This document shows positions 8,294 to 16,924 of a stretch of 64,000 bases of DNA, piece by piece (position 1 is the first letter of the stretch; the number at the start of each line of letters is the position of its first letter). The stretch comes from Parabacteroides sp. AD58 (GTDB taxonomy: Bacteria > Bacteroidota > Bacteroidia > Bacteroidales > Tannerellaceae). The notes under the pieces were generated by a model. That model ran no database searches. It had not been told where the DNA came from and worked only from the letters and a program-made list of their open reading frames with translations. The translations under genes were made by a program, and so were the position numbers. Location: the NCBI RefSeq assembly GCF_023744375.2, contig NZ_CP146284.1, forward strand, positions 310,001 through 374,000. Direction: 5' to 3'.

Positions 8294-8447
8294 ATGATTG
8301 CTGCCGCAGTTGCTGCAAAAATGCTTGCAAATAGGTTTTTTTGACAAGAAAATTCAACGGGTTTCTTTTCAGTTTTCCAATGAGTTTGAATTTGCTGAAA
8401 ATCAAAAGCGTTTTAGAGCCGCACAAGCTGCGATAGAGGAAGCATAA
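8294..8447 (+). pseudogene. Small reading frame interrupted at a T7 run
   Basis: ATG at 8294 opens MIAAAVAAKMLANRFF and meets TGA at 8342, inside a run of seven T (8336-8342). With one T fewer, the frame continues without stop through 'DKKIQRVSFQFSNEFEF' to 'QAAIEEA' and TAA at 8445-8447, for a 50-residue protein. The second half has the character of a charged helical coding sequence. It is either a decayed small gene or one that depends on slippage at the homopolymer. No family is recognised. Confidence 0.4.
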
Positions 8448-8469
8448 GCAATATTAGAATAACAGAGAT

Positions 8470-8518
8470 TTAGGCTGTAACAAACTGTTCTTCAGGTGTT
8501 ACAGCCTAAGTTGTTTTT
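8470..8518 (+). terminator. Terminator between convergent genes
   Basis: A 13-bp perfect stem (TTAGGCTGTAACA, 8470-8482, with 8497-8509), a 14-nt loop and a T-rich tail. It sits between a plus-strand gene and the minus-strand GH88 gene. Confidence 0.82.
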
Positions 8519-8533
8519 AGGCAGTTCGTGCAT

Positions 8534-9742
8534 TTATCGGCCAATATTCAACACATTCCGCAAACGGAGTAAAGCTTCAACATAATAATAATCAGCATAA
8601 CTCAGAGGCACATCCACTTCGCTGTTTCCCGGAAGATGACCTGTACAGTGCATGATGGAAAAGTTTGCATTCGTCCCCGGTGTTGCCAGATAAGCTGGAG
8701 AAGTCAGCGAACGAATCTGTTGTTCGGCAAAGTTAAGGCATTGCTTACCGAAATCATTGGGATTAAACTGACTCAATTCAATGAGGGCGGAAGCCATGAT
8801 AGCAGCTGCAGAGGCATCACGCACAGTATGAGGAATATCAGGACAGTCGAAATCCCAATAAGGAATCTTATCAGCCGGCATGTTGGGATGATTCATCAAG
8901 AATTGAGCAATGTGGTTGGCCTGTTCCAAATAAGCCTGTTTCTTGGCTTCGCGGTACATCATTGTGTAACCATATAAAGCCCACGCCTGACCGCGAACCC
9001 AAGCTGATTCATCGGCATATCCCTGATGGGTTTGTTTGATGTGTGGCTGGGCTGTCAAAGTATCGTATGATACGACATGATAACTACTATAATCCGGACG
9101 GAAATGATTGGCCATTGTCTTGTCTGCATGCGAAATAGCCATTTGGGTAAAGGTACTATCTCCCGTCGCACGACCTGCCCACATCAGGAATTCCAAATTC
9201 ATCATGTTGTCAATGATGACCGCATACTGCCACTTCTGTTTATCGGAATCCCACGAGCGCATTAATCCTAATTGCGGATTATAACGTGTGGCAAGCGAAT
9301 GAGCGCCTTCTATCATGACTTCTTTATACTTCGGGTTACCCGTCAGACGATAACCATTACCATAGCTGCAATTCAACATAAAACCAACGTCATGACTATA
9401 AGTAATAGTCTTTACTTTTTCTACCCGAGCGGTATATAACTCAGCATACTTTTTCAATTCAGGTGTCGGATTAGCTTCATACAAGTACCATAATTCCCCA
9501 GGGAAAAATCCACTGCACCACCAACTGTAATCGCTGGTTTCCAGCTTACCATCTTTCATCGACTTGGGTAATTTTTCCTCCTGGTTTTCCAATTCTTTGG
9601 CCATAAGTAAGGCTTGATCTGTAGCTGTCTTCAATCCACGTTCAATAACCGAACCAATAGGTTCTTCCTTCGGTTCACTCGTGCATGCTGACAAGAGTAA
9701 TCCTACAGTCGATAACACACATAATAACAAAAAATTCTTCAT
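8534..9742 (-). CDS. Glycoside hydrolase family 88 lipoprotein
   Basis: 402 residues with a lipoprotein signal (MKNFLLLCVLSTVGLLLSAC, lipobox Cys20). The mature part is a GH88 unsaturated glucuronyl hydrolase fold: 'HDVGFMLNCSYGNGY', 'IIDNMMNLEFL' with the Asp region used in catalysis, and 'THQGYADESAWVRGQAWALYGY'. The enzyme removes the unsaturated uronic acid left by polysaccharide lyases acting on glycosaminoglycans or similar glycans, in the periplasm or at the surface. No SusC/SusD or lyase gene is adjacent, so it is an isolated copy. Confidence 0.9.
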   Translation of the reverse strand: MKNFLLLCVLSTVGLLLSACTSEPKEEPIGSVIERGLKTATDQALLMAKELENQEEKLPKSMKDGKLETSDYSWWCSGFFPGELWYLYEANPTPELKKYAELYTARVEKVKTITYSHDVGFMLNCSYGNGYRLTGNPKYKEVMIEGAHSLATRYNPQLGLMRSWDSDKQKWQYAVIIDNMMNLEFLMWAGRATGDSTFTQMAISHADKTMANHFRPDYSSYHVVSYDTLTAQPHIKQTHQGYADESAWVRGQAWALYGYTMMYREAKKQAYLEQANHIAQFLMNHPNMPADKIPYWDFDCPDIPHTVRDASAAAIMASALIELSQFNPNDFGKQCLNFAEQQIRSLTSPAYLATPGTNANFSIMHCTGHLPGNSEVDVPLSYADYYYVEALLRLRNVLNIGR

Positions 9743-9808
9743 AATCCGTTAATTATCTTATTCTAAAAAGGTTAACTATTTTTACACAAACCTGAAGCAC
9801 AATTTTTA

Positions 9809-9816
9809 TACTTTTG
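9809..9816 (+). promoter_or_regulatory. -7 box for the helicase/unknown gene pair
   Basis: TACTTTTG followed by TAGG matches TAnnTTTG and lies 39 bases upstream of the ATG at 9855. The same 12-base word TACTTTTGTAGG occurs upstream of the restriction locus at 20278-20289. Confidence 0.55.
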
Positions 9817-9854
9817 TAGGTAAAAAATAAGGACAATAAAAAAAGTCATAACAA

Positions 9855-11162
9855 ATGAGATTAGAAAAATGGTTTATATCAAATCTTGATGATTCACAAA
9901 GGAATATCATTGTTCAAAGCATAGATAAAAGTATTGTTGTTCGAGGATCTGCAGGAAGTGGTAAAACAAATCTTGCCATACATCGCGCACTTCAAGCAAA
10001 AAACAAAGGAACATATGCAATTATTATCTTTACCATTGCTCTAAAACGTATGATAGCATATGGAATGGAAGTTCTTGGTCTAGATAAAGAAAGAATTGCT
10101 TATGAATGGGCATGGACTAACCGAGGTTTTGATATGACAGGTGATGTATACTGGAAAAAAGGTGACGGAAACTATTTATACCTCGTTAACGATACTGAGG
10201 TAAGAAAGTTCAAACGTTGTGAAAAGAATTCAAAAGCATACGGTTTAGATTTCGCAGATTGGGTAGCATATAAATTTTATAGTGCATTTGGCAGAAGAGT
10301 GAGTTGGTTTAATGAAGTTGCCTATGACAATAAGTTTAGTGTAACGGATACAGATTATGAATTGATACCAAGCGGCACAATGTATAAGCAGTGTGAGAAC
10401 ATTATAGATTACCTCATTATTGATGAAGCACAGGACTTTAATATTTCAGATTACAAACTACGCATAGTACCAAAGGCGGGTGTTAGTCTTTCTTTGTTCG
10501 GTGACTCTGCTCAACAAATGAACAGCAATGGAAGTAATATCGAAGATATTGCCATTGCCTTAGATTATGACAGATTGTCCCTTGACTATAACTATCGTTT
10601 GCCTAAATCTATAGCCAAGGTTGCCCAACAGATCCAGAATACGAATGTCGATCTTATGACAAACAATAAAAAAGATGGCGGTAATAGTGATTATCCAAAC
10701 TATCCCAAACCTGTTATTGCTAAATATAACAATCGGGAAGAAGAACTTCATGGCATTTTGAGCAAGATTCAGATGGAAGACCTTGATGACGTTGCTATTT
10801 TGGTTCCAACAGAATCTGATGTCATGGAAGTTAACAAGTTCCTTAATGATAATGGTGTAAATACTCAGGTACACTACAGGACAGGTAAAGTTGTTCCTTT
10901 TAACACCATTAACACTCTTGATTTTTCAAACAATGATCTACCATGTATTCTAACATACTATGCAGCTAAAGGTTCAGAGTTCGACAATGTCTTTGTACCA
11001 TTCGCAAATGCAGCAAACACAATGAGTCGCAACTCTTTCTATGTGGCATGTACAAGATCTTCACGTAACCTTTACATTTCATATTCTGGTAAGCGCACAC
11101 CTTACCTTGAAAATGTAAGTAAAGAATTTGTAACCGAAATAGATTATACCAAACAGTCATGA
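9855..11162 (+). CDS. UvrD/Rep-like superfamily 1 helicase, short form
   Basis: 435 residues, well below the usual 650-750 of UvrD. Motifs seen: Walker A 'RGSAGSGKTN' near residue 32, Walker B 'LIIDEAQDF' near 188, 'GDSAQQMN', motif IV-like 'LDYNYRLP', and the C-terminal 'TYYAAKGSEFDNVFVPFA' and 'YVACTRSSRNLYI'. An ATP-dependent helicase or translocase is expected. It overlaps the next gene by 4 bp (ATGA), so the two are coupled. The pair is AT-rich compared with its neighbours, which points to recent transfer. Two-gene helicase-plus-unknown modules are often phage defence; that role is inferred here. Confidence 0.8.
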   Translation: MRLEKWFISNLDDSQRNIIVQSIDKSIVVRGSAGSGKTNLAIHRALQAKNKGTYAIIIFTIALKRMIAYGMEVLGLDKERIAYEWAWTNRGFDMTGDVYWKKGDGNYLYLVNDTEVRKFKRCEKNSKAYGLDFADWVAYKFYSAFGRRVSWFNEVAYDNKFSVTDTDYELIPSGTMYKQCENIIDYLIIDEAQDFNISDYKLRIVPKAGVSLSLFGDSAQQMNSNGSNIEDIAIALDYDRLSLDYNYRLPKSIAKVAQQIQNTNVDLMTNNKKDGGNSDYPNYPKPVIAKYNNREEELHGILSKIQMEDLDDVAILVPTESDVMEVNKFLNDNGVNTQVHYRTGKVVPFNTINTLDFSNNDLPCILTYYAAKGSEFDNVFVPFANAANTMSRNSFYVACTRSSRNLYISYSGKRTPYLENVSKEFVTEIDYTKQS

Positions 11163-12103
11163 AATACTATATCAGCATAAATTCCTGGAATCTATTAGAG
11201 TCATTTGTAACAGAAAGTTTGTCTCCATTTGCATTTTATAACAAACGTAACTTTGGAAACAATCTTAGTCGATACATCAGTAATGCCAATGATAAAATAA
11301 ATTTTCTTATATTATCAACGAGAGATAACGGCGAAGATTATACAATAGAAATAGACGAGTCTATCTTGGACAAAACTTATATCAAACCAATTAAGAATCT
11401 CAAGACATTATTCACTTATAGCAACACTATTTACTACAAAGTTGGTCAAGTGGCTTTCCGTTTTGCTAGCCAATCATTATTGGAAACATTTATCTCTGAG
11501 AGTCAGATTTTATTTGAGGTTAAATGTATAGAAAAATATCAGTCGAATTTCTTCATTAAGGAGGTTAAAGGGAAAAAACCTTCTGTTATATTACAACGAT
11601 TTGGAGAGACATTCTCTTTTGAACAGCAAGAGTTTATATATAAAGATAACAAATTTAATCTTATAAAGGGTGCCATTGTAGGTTATGTTCGTGGAGAACT
11701 GACAACTTCTGGTTGTGAAGATCAGAAGTTGATCACTATGATTAAAGATATTAAAAACTCTTTTACTGGGCTTAATACCCAAATTATGGTCAATGATATA
11801 GAGGTGCAGAATCCGGAAACATATATCATAAAGTTGCGTGAATGCAAGAAATTATTTTATGATATACGTAAGGAAAAAACTAACAATTTTGACATTCTTA
11901 CCCAGTTATTCATGGAGATTAAGAATCTCTCTTCTATGAGGTATGCAGAATTGATTATGTATAAATCTAGTGATTGGAACTTAACATACGATAAGCTGAT
12001 TTCTCAAAAGCAGAATTTAGAGTTTCAAATTTGTCAAATTGAGATTGAAAACTTGAGTTCAACTTATAAATGCAACTTTTTGGGTGCGGATAATAAGCAA
12101 TAA
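11159..12103 (+). CDS. Unknown partner of the SF1 helicase; 3' end altered by IS30
   Basis: 314 residues (MKYYISINSWNLLESFVTES start), no recognised domain. The composition suggests a mixed alpha/beta protein with a helical C-terminal region ('SQKQNLEFQICQIEIENLSS'). The start is coupled to the helicase stop. The last 13 residues lie inside the left end of the IS30-like element (from 12058), so they are not native. If the element is removed and the flanks joined, the frame would read on to Leu-Asn and stop at TAG. Either only the last residues were changed, or a longer gene was cut and lost. Confidence 0.6.
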   Translation: MKYYISINSWNLLESFVTESLSPFAFYNKRNFGNNLSRYISNANDKINFLILSTRDNGEDYTIEIDESILDKTYIKPIKNLKTLFTYSNTIYYKVGQVAFRFASQSLLETFISESQILFEVKCIEKYQSNFFIKEVKGKKPSVILQRFGETFSFEQQEFIYKDNKFNLIKGAIVGYVRGELTTSGCEDQKLITMIKDIKNSFTGLNTQIMVNDIEVQNPETYIIKLRECKKLFYDIRKEKTNNFDILTQLFMEIKNLSSMRYAELIMYKSSDWNLTYDKLISQKQNLEFQICQIEIENLSSTYKCNFLGADNKQ

Positions 12104-13200
12104 AAACATTTATTTTTCAGAGAGGAAAGAGAGACAATGTCCCCCTTTCTCTCACTCTGAATGGATAAAGTTTGCTATCTTTGCTTTAATTGTCCGTCCA
12201 AAGAAAAAAAAGTTGCAGATGAGCAAACATATAACCGAGGAACAAAGGTATGCAATTTCTATGATGTTGCAAATACCGATGAGCAAAAAAGCAATAGCGG
12301 AAGCTATCGGAGTAGATAAAAGCACTGTTTACAGGGAGATAAAGCGCAATTGCGACGCCCGAAGTGGTAGCTATAGCATGGAGCTTGCCCAGCGAAAAGC
12401 AGACAGGCGCAAGCAGCAAAAACATCGCAAGGAAGTGCTTACACCGGCAATGAGAAAACGGATAATAAAGCTGTTGAAGAAAGGATTCAGCCCGGAGCAG
12501 ATTGTCGGCAGGAGCCGCTTGGAGGGAATTGCGATGGTATCTCACGAAACGATATATCGCTGGATTTGGGAGGATAAGCGGCGGGGTGGCAAACTGCACA
12601 AATATCTTCGCAGACAAGGTCGCAGGTATGCCAAACGTGGTTCTAAAAATGCAGGGCGAGGATTTATCCCAGGCAGGGTGGATATTGATGAGCGTCCCGA
12701 GATAGTGGAACTGAAGGAGAGATTTGGTGATTTAGAGATAGATACAATTATTGGTAAGAACCACAAAGGTGCCATTCTTACCATTAACGACAGAGCAACA
12801 AGCAGGGTCTGGATACGCAAGTTGTCGGGAAAAGAAGCCATCCCGGTAGCTAAGATTGCAGTATGGGCACTGCGGAAAGTGAAAAACTTAATACACACAA
12901 TTACGGCTGACAATGGAAAGGAGTTTGCAAAGCACGAGGAAATTGCGCAAAAATTGGAAATAAAATTCTATTTTTGCAAACCATACCACTCATGGGAACG
13001 TGGTGCCAATGAAAACACCAACGGGCTTATCAGGCAGTATATCCCAAAGGGTAAGGACTTTAGTGAAGTAACCAACAAACAGATTAAGTGGATTGAAAAT
13101 AAACTCAATAATCGACCTCGTAAAAGACTTGGATACCTCACGCCAAACGAAAAATTTAAACAAATTATTAATCAGAATTCTGTTGCATTTGCAAGTTGAA
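12058..13200 (+). mobile_element. IS30-family insertion sequence
   Basis: The left end at 12058-12076 (TTCAACTTATAAATGCAAC) and the right end at 13182-13200 are inverted repeats matching at 17 of 19 positions. They enclose one transposase gene that stops one base before the right end. The element is about 1.14 kb. A clear target-site duplication is not visible; IS30 elements usually make 2-3 bp. The insertion is at the 3' end of the helicase-partner gene and abuts the minus-strand umuC-like gene region. Confidence 0.85.
12219..13199 (+). CDS. IS30-family transposase
   Basis: 326 residues from ATG 12219 (MSKHITEEQRYAISMML). An N-terminal HTH ('KKAIAEAIGVDKSTVYREIKRN') is followed by the DDE integrase core: 'DLEIDTIIGK' with the first Asp, 'TADNGKEFAKHEEI' with the second, and 'SWERGANENTNGLIRQYIPKG' with the catalytic Glu. 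A promoter box TATCTTTG at 12176-12183 lies inside the element, just upstream. An upstream in-frame ATG at 12084 is outside that promoter and not used. The protein looks intact and probably active. Confidence 0.93.
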   Translation: MSKHITEEQRYAISMMLQIPMSKKAIAEAIGVDKSTVYREIKRNCDARSGSYSMELAQRKADRRKQQKHRKEVLTPAMRKRIIKLLKKGFSPEQIVGRSRLEGIAMVSHETIYRWIWEDKRRGGKLHKYLRRQGRRYAKRGSKNAGRGFIPGRVDIDERPEIVELKERFGDLEIDTIIGKNHKGAILTINDRATSRVWIRKLSGKEAIPVAKIAVWALRKVKNLIHTITADNGKEFAKHEEIAQKLEIKFYFCKPYHSWERGANENTNGLIRQYIPKGKDFSEVTNKQIKWIENKLNNRPRKRLGYLTPNEKFKQIINQNSVAFAS

Positions 13201-13322
13201 TTCAGCACTTAATTAGCTGGGCATTAGAAAATTATCAGGTCATCATGCGCAATAGAAAACGTGTATAGCTATGTTCATGAGAATGCAATTTTAAGGCTTA
13301 ATTTCCATAATTCCCATGAGAA

Positions 13323-14591
13323 TTATATCTGAATTGTCAGTATCTCCTTTAAATCAGACAGATAGTTACCGCTCCGGAACTCGCTCTTGGCATGCCAGGC
13401 CTGCTTCTCTTCGCCCTCCACGGCCAGATGTATCTTCCGCAGACCGAAGCGGTGATTCAGTGCATCAATGCTTTTCATGAGCTGCATCCGTTCCGGTCGG
13501 TTCTTTACCTCATCAAAGAGATTCTGCTGGATATAGGAAGCATCCGTGATGTCTCCGAGAATGACTCCCGTCTTCTTGTAGCTGATTCCTTCCCGATAAA
13601 TCTCCTTCAGCACACTCAGCGCCGCCTGTGTAATCTCAATCGTGTCTGAGGTCGGCATAGGCAGGATCCTCGTCTGCCCGTTGGAGTACTGAGTAAGGTC
13701 CTCCCGGAAGCGGTTGCTCGACACAAAGACCGTCACGGCCGAAGTCAGCGAGTGCTGTCCCCGTAGCTTGTTGGCGCAGCTGGCCGCAAAGCTGGCGACC
13801 GATGCCTGCAACGCATCATAGTCCGTAACCAAATTCCCAAAGCTCCGACTGGTACAAATGGTCTGCCGCTGCGCTACTTCCGAAGTATCAATGCACGAAA
13901 TACCGTTCAACTCCTTCCACGTCTGCCATCCCGGCTTGGAGAAGTGGCTGCGCACCCAACTTTCCTTCTTGTCGGCAAATTCCAAAGGAGTACGGATGCC
14001 CAGGTAGTTCAGCTTGGCAAGGGTCTGTTTACCAATTCCCCATACGTCAGAAAGGTCAAAGAGCGCCAACGCTTTCCGGCGCTTTTCTTCATTGTCTATC
14101 ATGCACACTGAATGGTAGCCTTTGTACTGCTTGGCAAACTTGCTTCCAATCTTCGCCAAAGTCTTGGTATGTGCAATTCCTACACTAACCGGGATGTCCG
14201 TATAAAGCCGGACCTTCTCCACCACTCCACGCATATAGTCCTCCAAGTCATGATATTTCTCTAGACCATCCAGATAGAGGAAGGATTCATCAATCGAATA
14301 GACTTCTGAATGAGGCACAGCAGACCGCAGAATGTTGTTCACCCGTTTGGACATGGCCGCATAGAGATACATGTTCGTAGAGAACAGCTTCACTCCATAG
14401 TGCTGCACTATATCCTTCTTCTTGAAGATGGGGTCTCCACGACGCAGTCCCAGTGCCTTGGCTTCCGGAGTCAAGGCCACAATGCAGCCATCGTTGCAGG
14501 AAAGCACGCAGACGGGCTTTCCGTTCAGTCCGGGATGGAAGACCTTCTCCACGGAACAGAAGAAACTGTTGCAATCGACTAAAGCAATCAT
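13323..14591 (-). CDS. umuC: Y-family DNA polymerase V catalytic subunit (UmuC-like)
   Basis: 422 residues. The N-terminal palm has MIALVDCNSFFCSVEKVF with the first metal-binding Asp and 'EVYSIDESFLYLDG' near residue 98 with the acidic pair. The HhH and little-finger regions follow, and the C-terminus ends with the short DUF4113-type tail of mobile-element UmuC proteins ('HLAVEGEEKQAW', 'SEFRSGNYLSDL'). It carries out translesion synthesis with its UmuD partner, encoded 27 bp upstream in the same direction. Such pairs are frequent on conjugative elements and may copy damaged transferred strands. Confidence 0.93.
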   Translation of the reverse strand: MIALVDCNSFFCSVEKVFHPGLNGKPVCVLSCNDGCIVALTPEAKALGLRRGDPIFKKKDIVQHYGVKLFSTNMYLYAAMSKRVNNILRSAVPHSEVYSIDESFLYLDGLEKYHDLEDYMRGVVEKVRLYTDIPVSVGIAHTKTLAKIGSKFAKQYKGYHSVCMIDNEEKRRKALALFDLSDVWGIGKQTLAKLNYLGIRTPLEFADKKESWVRSHFSKPGWQTWKELNGISCIDTSEVAQRQTICTSRSFGNLVTDYDALQASVASFAASCANKLRGQHSLTSAVTVFVSSNRFREDLTQYSNGQTRILPMPTSDTIEITQAALSVLKEIYREGISYKKTGVILGDITDASYIQQNLFDEVKNRPERMQLMKSIDALNHRFGLRKIHLAVEGEEKQAWHAKSEFRSGNYLSDLKEILTIQI

Positions 14592-14618
14592 AGGTTGTAG
14601 GCAAACGGGTTATAGCAA

Positions 14619-15302
14619 TTAGTAAACAGGCTTGTGGATGATATATGTCACGACTCCCCAAACACTGAAATCATCGCCCTCGGTGATTTCAATCTCGGGG
14701 TACTCGGGATTGGCCGGAACCAGCCAAAGGGTTCCTTCCTTCCTGCAAACCCGTTTCAGCGTGTATTCTCCATTCAGTTCACAGACTGCAATCTGCTTTT
14801 CCGTAGGGTTCCGTTCACTCTTATCGACTATGATGATGTCGCCATCATGCACTCCGGCTTCAATCATCGAACGGCCCTGCACACGGATCAAGTATGAAGA
14901 GTCCGGGTGTGGGCACAACATCTTCAATACCTCGATGTCCTGCGCCAGTTCATCATTGTTCAAAGGAATGGGAAAACCGGCCACCACCTTTACATCAAAG
15001 AAAGGCAGCGACATCGGCTTGATACGGCTGGTAGGCATCACTTCTCCCAACTGCCTCAAGGCTTCGTCTTCCTGTCTGCTTTTAGCTACTTCCATCTGCC
15101 GGATGATACATTCCTTGATGAAGTCCGTCTTGTTCTCCTGGCTGTCCAGATAGGCAGCCACCTCCTTATCGGCCCGAAAAGCATAGAGCTTGCTGGTGCC
15201 ATCTCCCTTGGGGCGGCCTGCACCTGGTCTTTTACCACCTCTGCCGGGTTTCTGGGGTTGGTTTTCCGCTTGATTTATCACTTGTTTTTCCTGATTATCC
15301 AT
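14619..15302 (-). CDS. umuD: UmuD/LexA-like S24 peptidase, self-cleaving
   Basis: 227 residues. The N-terminus is Lys/Gly/Pro-rich ('GRGGKRPGAGRPKGDGTSK', AT-hook-like) followed by a small helical region that may bind DNA. The C-terminal S24 domain has the Ala-Gly cleavage site near 107 ('VVAGFPIP'), the nucleophile Ser in 'GRSMIEAGVHDGD' near 145 and the general-base Lys in 'NPTEKQIAV'. It is longer than UmuD (about 140), so it may combine UmuD and repressor roles. A long palindrome overlaps its promoter. Confidence 0.87.
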   Translation of the reverse strand: MDNQEKQVINQAENQPQKPGRGGKRPGAGRPKGDGTSKLYAFRADKEVAAYLDSQENKTDFIKECIIRQMEVAKSRQEDEALRQLGEVMPTSRIKPMSLPFFDVKVVAGFPIPLNNDELAQDIEVLKMLCPHPDSSYLIRVQGRSMIEAGVHDGDIIIVDKSERNPTEKQIAVCELNGEYTLKRVCRKEGTLWLVPANPEYPEIEITEGDDFSVWGVVTYIIHKPVY

Positions 15303-15323
15303 GGTCTAAACACTATTTCAGCA

Positions 15324-15390
15324 CAAAGATAAGCAGTTTTCCGAATAATGTTATACGCTTTTCAGAAAATCTATGAAAAGCGTATAACAT
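15324..15390 (-). promoter_or_regulatory. umuD-like promoter overlapped by a 16-bp perfect inverted repeat
   Basis: The -7 box TATCTTTG reads from 15331 to 15324 on the minus strand. Upstream, ATGTTATACGCTTTTC (15348-15363) is perfectly repeated in inverse at 15375-15390 with an 11-nt spacer, covering the -33 region. It is probably the operator of the S24 repressor or an SOS-like box. It could also act as terminator for the gene ending at 15398, but no T run follows, so operator is preferred. Confidence 0.65.
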
Positions 15391-15397
15391 CGTTCGT

Positions 15398-15898
15398 CTA
15401 ATACACATTGACGACAGGCATCCGTTTCTCCCTTGCCTTGCGACAGGTATAGGCTGTGCCGCCCTTCGGCTTGCCGTCAAAGTAGGCAATCACACTGCCG
15501 GAATGCGACAGCATGTAGTCGTTCCGTTTGAAATAGCATCCATTGAAGTAGTCTTCACTCAGATGCACCACATCGTCCGCCTTGGAAAGGATATAGGCAT
15601 AGCGCTGCTGCTCCACCATGGACCAGGAAGCGCTCTGTCCCTTGAAGGGAACGACTGCTACCAGCTTCAGCATGGGGATGCTCAACTTGAGGGAAAGGAC
15701 TTCTTCTGCCGCCATCATGTCAAAACCGAGCGCCATGCCGCAGTAGAACTTGTTCGCTCCTTGACGGATGGCTTGCAGCACGGCTTCCTTCAGCCGTTCC
15801 CTTACTTGTTCTTGATGAATATGGGAAATTTCTCTATGTCCGGTAAAGGCAACCGCCTTTGCCGTTGCCTTTACCTTCGTTGTTTTCTTTTCTATCAT
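15398..15898 (-). CDS. SLOG-domain protein (DUF1273/YpsA-like)
   Basis: About 166 residues from ATG 15896-15898 (MIEKKTTKVKATAKAVAFTGHRE). The Rossmann-like SLOG core shows 'VAFTGHREI' at the start, 'YCGMALGFDMMAAEEVL' and the nucleotide-binding 'GKPKGGTAYTCRKA' near the end. SLOG proteins bind nucleotide-derived ligands and are frequent on mobile elements; a specific role here is not known. The start is 3 bp after the upstream gene's stop, so the two are coupled. Confidence 0.8.
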   Translation of the reverse strand: MIEKKTTKVKATAKAVAFTGHREISHIHQEQVRERLKEAVLQAIRQGANKFYCGMALGFDMMAAEEVLSLKLSIPMLKLVAVVPFKGQSASWSMVEQQRYAYILSKADDVVHLSEDYFNGCYFKRNDYMLSHSGSVIAYFDGKPKGGTAYTCRKAREKRMPVVNVY

Positions 15899-15900
15899 TG

Positions 15901-16470
15901 TCAGTTCGTTTTTACTTTGTAATGGGTCTTTGCCAAGAAGATGCCACTGAGAACGTGTGCGCCCAAGTTCTCCAATTGGTCGGAATAGGTAGCCCAAGTG
16001 ATGCCGCGGGTGATTACATCGTCAAAGGTAACAATATTCTTGCCTTTGAACCAAATTTCATCAAACTCGATGATGCTCACCTTGCGGATTTCCTTCTCCA
16101 GCTTGCGGTTCTCGTGGATGGCAAGGCGCCCACCGATTACCTTTACATGCTCGTAGCCGTTGATGGCTCCGGTCAGTTCGCAGACTCTCTCGCAAAATGC
16201 CTTGTAGCGGAGTTCGTTCTTCTCGGAGGTGGATGCCGGAACCGGAACAAAGGTGATGTCCTTGCAGCCATCGCCATACTGCTCCTTTAGGCTTGCTGCG
16301 GTCATTTGTGCCACTGCTTCAAAGCTTCGTCCGTCCTTGAAGTCATATACCATCTGTCTGTCAGCCACTTCCTTTTCGCCGACGTTACGGATGCGTTTCG
16401 GGAAATACTTGCAGAACCATGTCTGAGTTTTTTCCAACTGCTTCTTGAGGTGATTGTCCATGTGTGCCAT
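15901..16470 (-). CDS. Phosphoribosyltransferase-like protein (ComF type)
   Basis: 189 residues. The PRPP-binding signature appears as 'NIVTFDDVITRGITWATYSDQL' near residues 140-165, with a 'TFVPVPASTSEKNELRY' strand typical of ComF/PRTase folds before it. The N-terminal 50 residues are basic and lack the zinc ribbon of true ComF. It probably acts on nucleotides or in DNA uptake-like processes, but the substrate is unknown. It forms one unit with the SLOG gene. Its leader contains one copy of the repeated hairpin/promoter module described at 16577. Confidence 0.75.
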   Translation of the reverse strand: MAHMDNHLKKQLEKTQTWFCKYFPKRIRNVGEKEVADRQMVYDFKDGRSFEAVAQMTAASLKEQYGDGCKDITFVPVPASTSEKNELRYKAFCERVCELTGAINGYEHVKVIGGRLAIHENRKLEKEIRKVSIIEFDEIWFKGKNIVTFDDVITRGITWATYSDQLENLGAHVLSGIFLAKTHYKVKTN

Positions 16471-16576
16471 ACGCTCTGATTTTTTTCCCTCTTGTTTTGC
16501 TGTTTTGCAGCTTGTCCGAAGGGATGTTTTTTGCTTTTCTCAGAGTGCTGGCAGCCACCAATTAGGCAAATTCAGG

Positions 16577-16616
16577 GCAGAAAATACGCTCAACTTGTTT
16601 GAGGAAGATTTTCTGC
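16577..16616. promoter_or_regulatory. Structured leader element, copy 1
   Basis: Outer arms GCAGAAAAT (16577-16585) and its complement (16608-16616) enclose a smaller stem CTCAA/TTGAG. A plus-strand promoter with TTTG at 16623-16626, 19 bp, then TACCTTTG at 16646-16653 lies just beyond, pointing away from the phosphoribosyltransferase gene. The same architecture recurs at 18908 and 37792. Confidence 0.55.
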
Positions 16617-16622
16617 AAGGGA

Positions 16623-16653
16623 TTTGACGTTTGGTGGGGACAGCCTACCTTTG
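16623..16653 (+). promoter_or_regulatory. Plus-strand promoter in the non-coding region
   Basis: TTTG (16623-16626), a 19-bp spacer and TACCTTTG (16646-16653) form an ideal Bacteroidetes promoter. No clear gene follows for 650 bases, so it may make a small RNA or short peptide. Confidence 0.6.
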
Positions 16654-16924
16654 CAAAAAAATATCCTCGCAGGCAAGATGAGAAAACGGTGAGCGGTCAT
16701 TGCCTTTATACTTCACAGAGCCGGATATTCCTCATTCCATTACTGTCTGATGCTTCCACAACACCTTGCAGGCACGATTTGCTTCCTTTTCTACACCATC
16801 ATACTCACACGGATAATTCCTTATAAAATAGTTGCTTCATTTTCTAGAATGGGGGCATTTTCGCTTTGACAAGATAGCCACAGCCAAAATCCTTGTATAT
16901 CAATTACTTTTATACATCCGTTAG

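Larger units (their letters stand above)
8196..8533. other. Gap between XRE regulator and GH88 gene
   Basis: This stretch holds the frameshifted small frame at 8294-8447 and the terminator at 8470-8518. Nothing else is seen. Confidence 0.6.

Noticed and set aside
16599..16826. 75-codon plus-strand frame behind the promoter at 16623.
   Set aside because: It begins before the promoter box and has no motif. A short peptide cannot be excluded.
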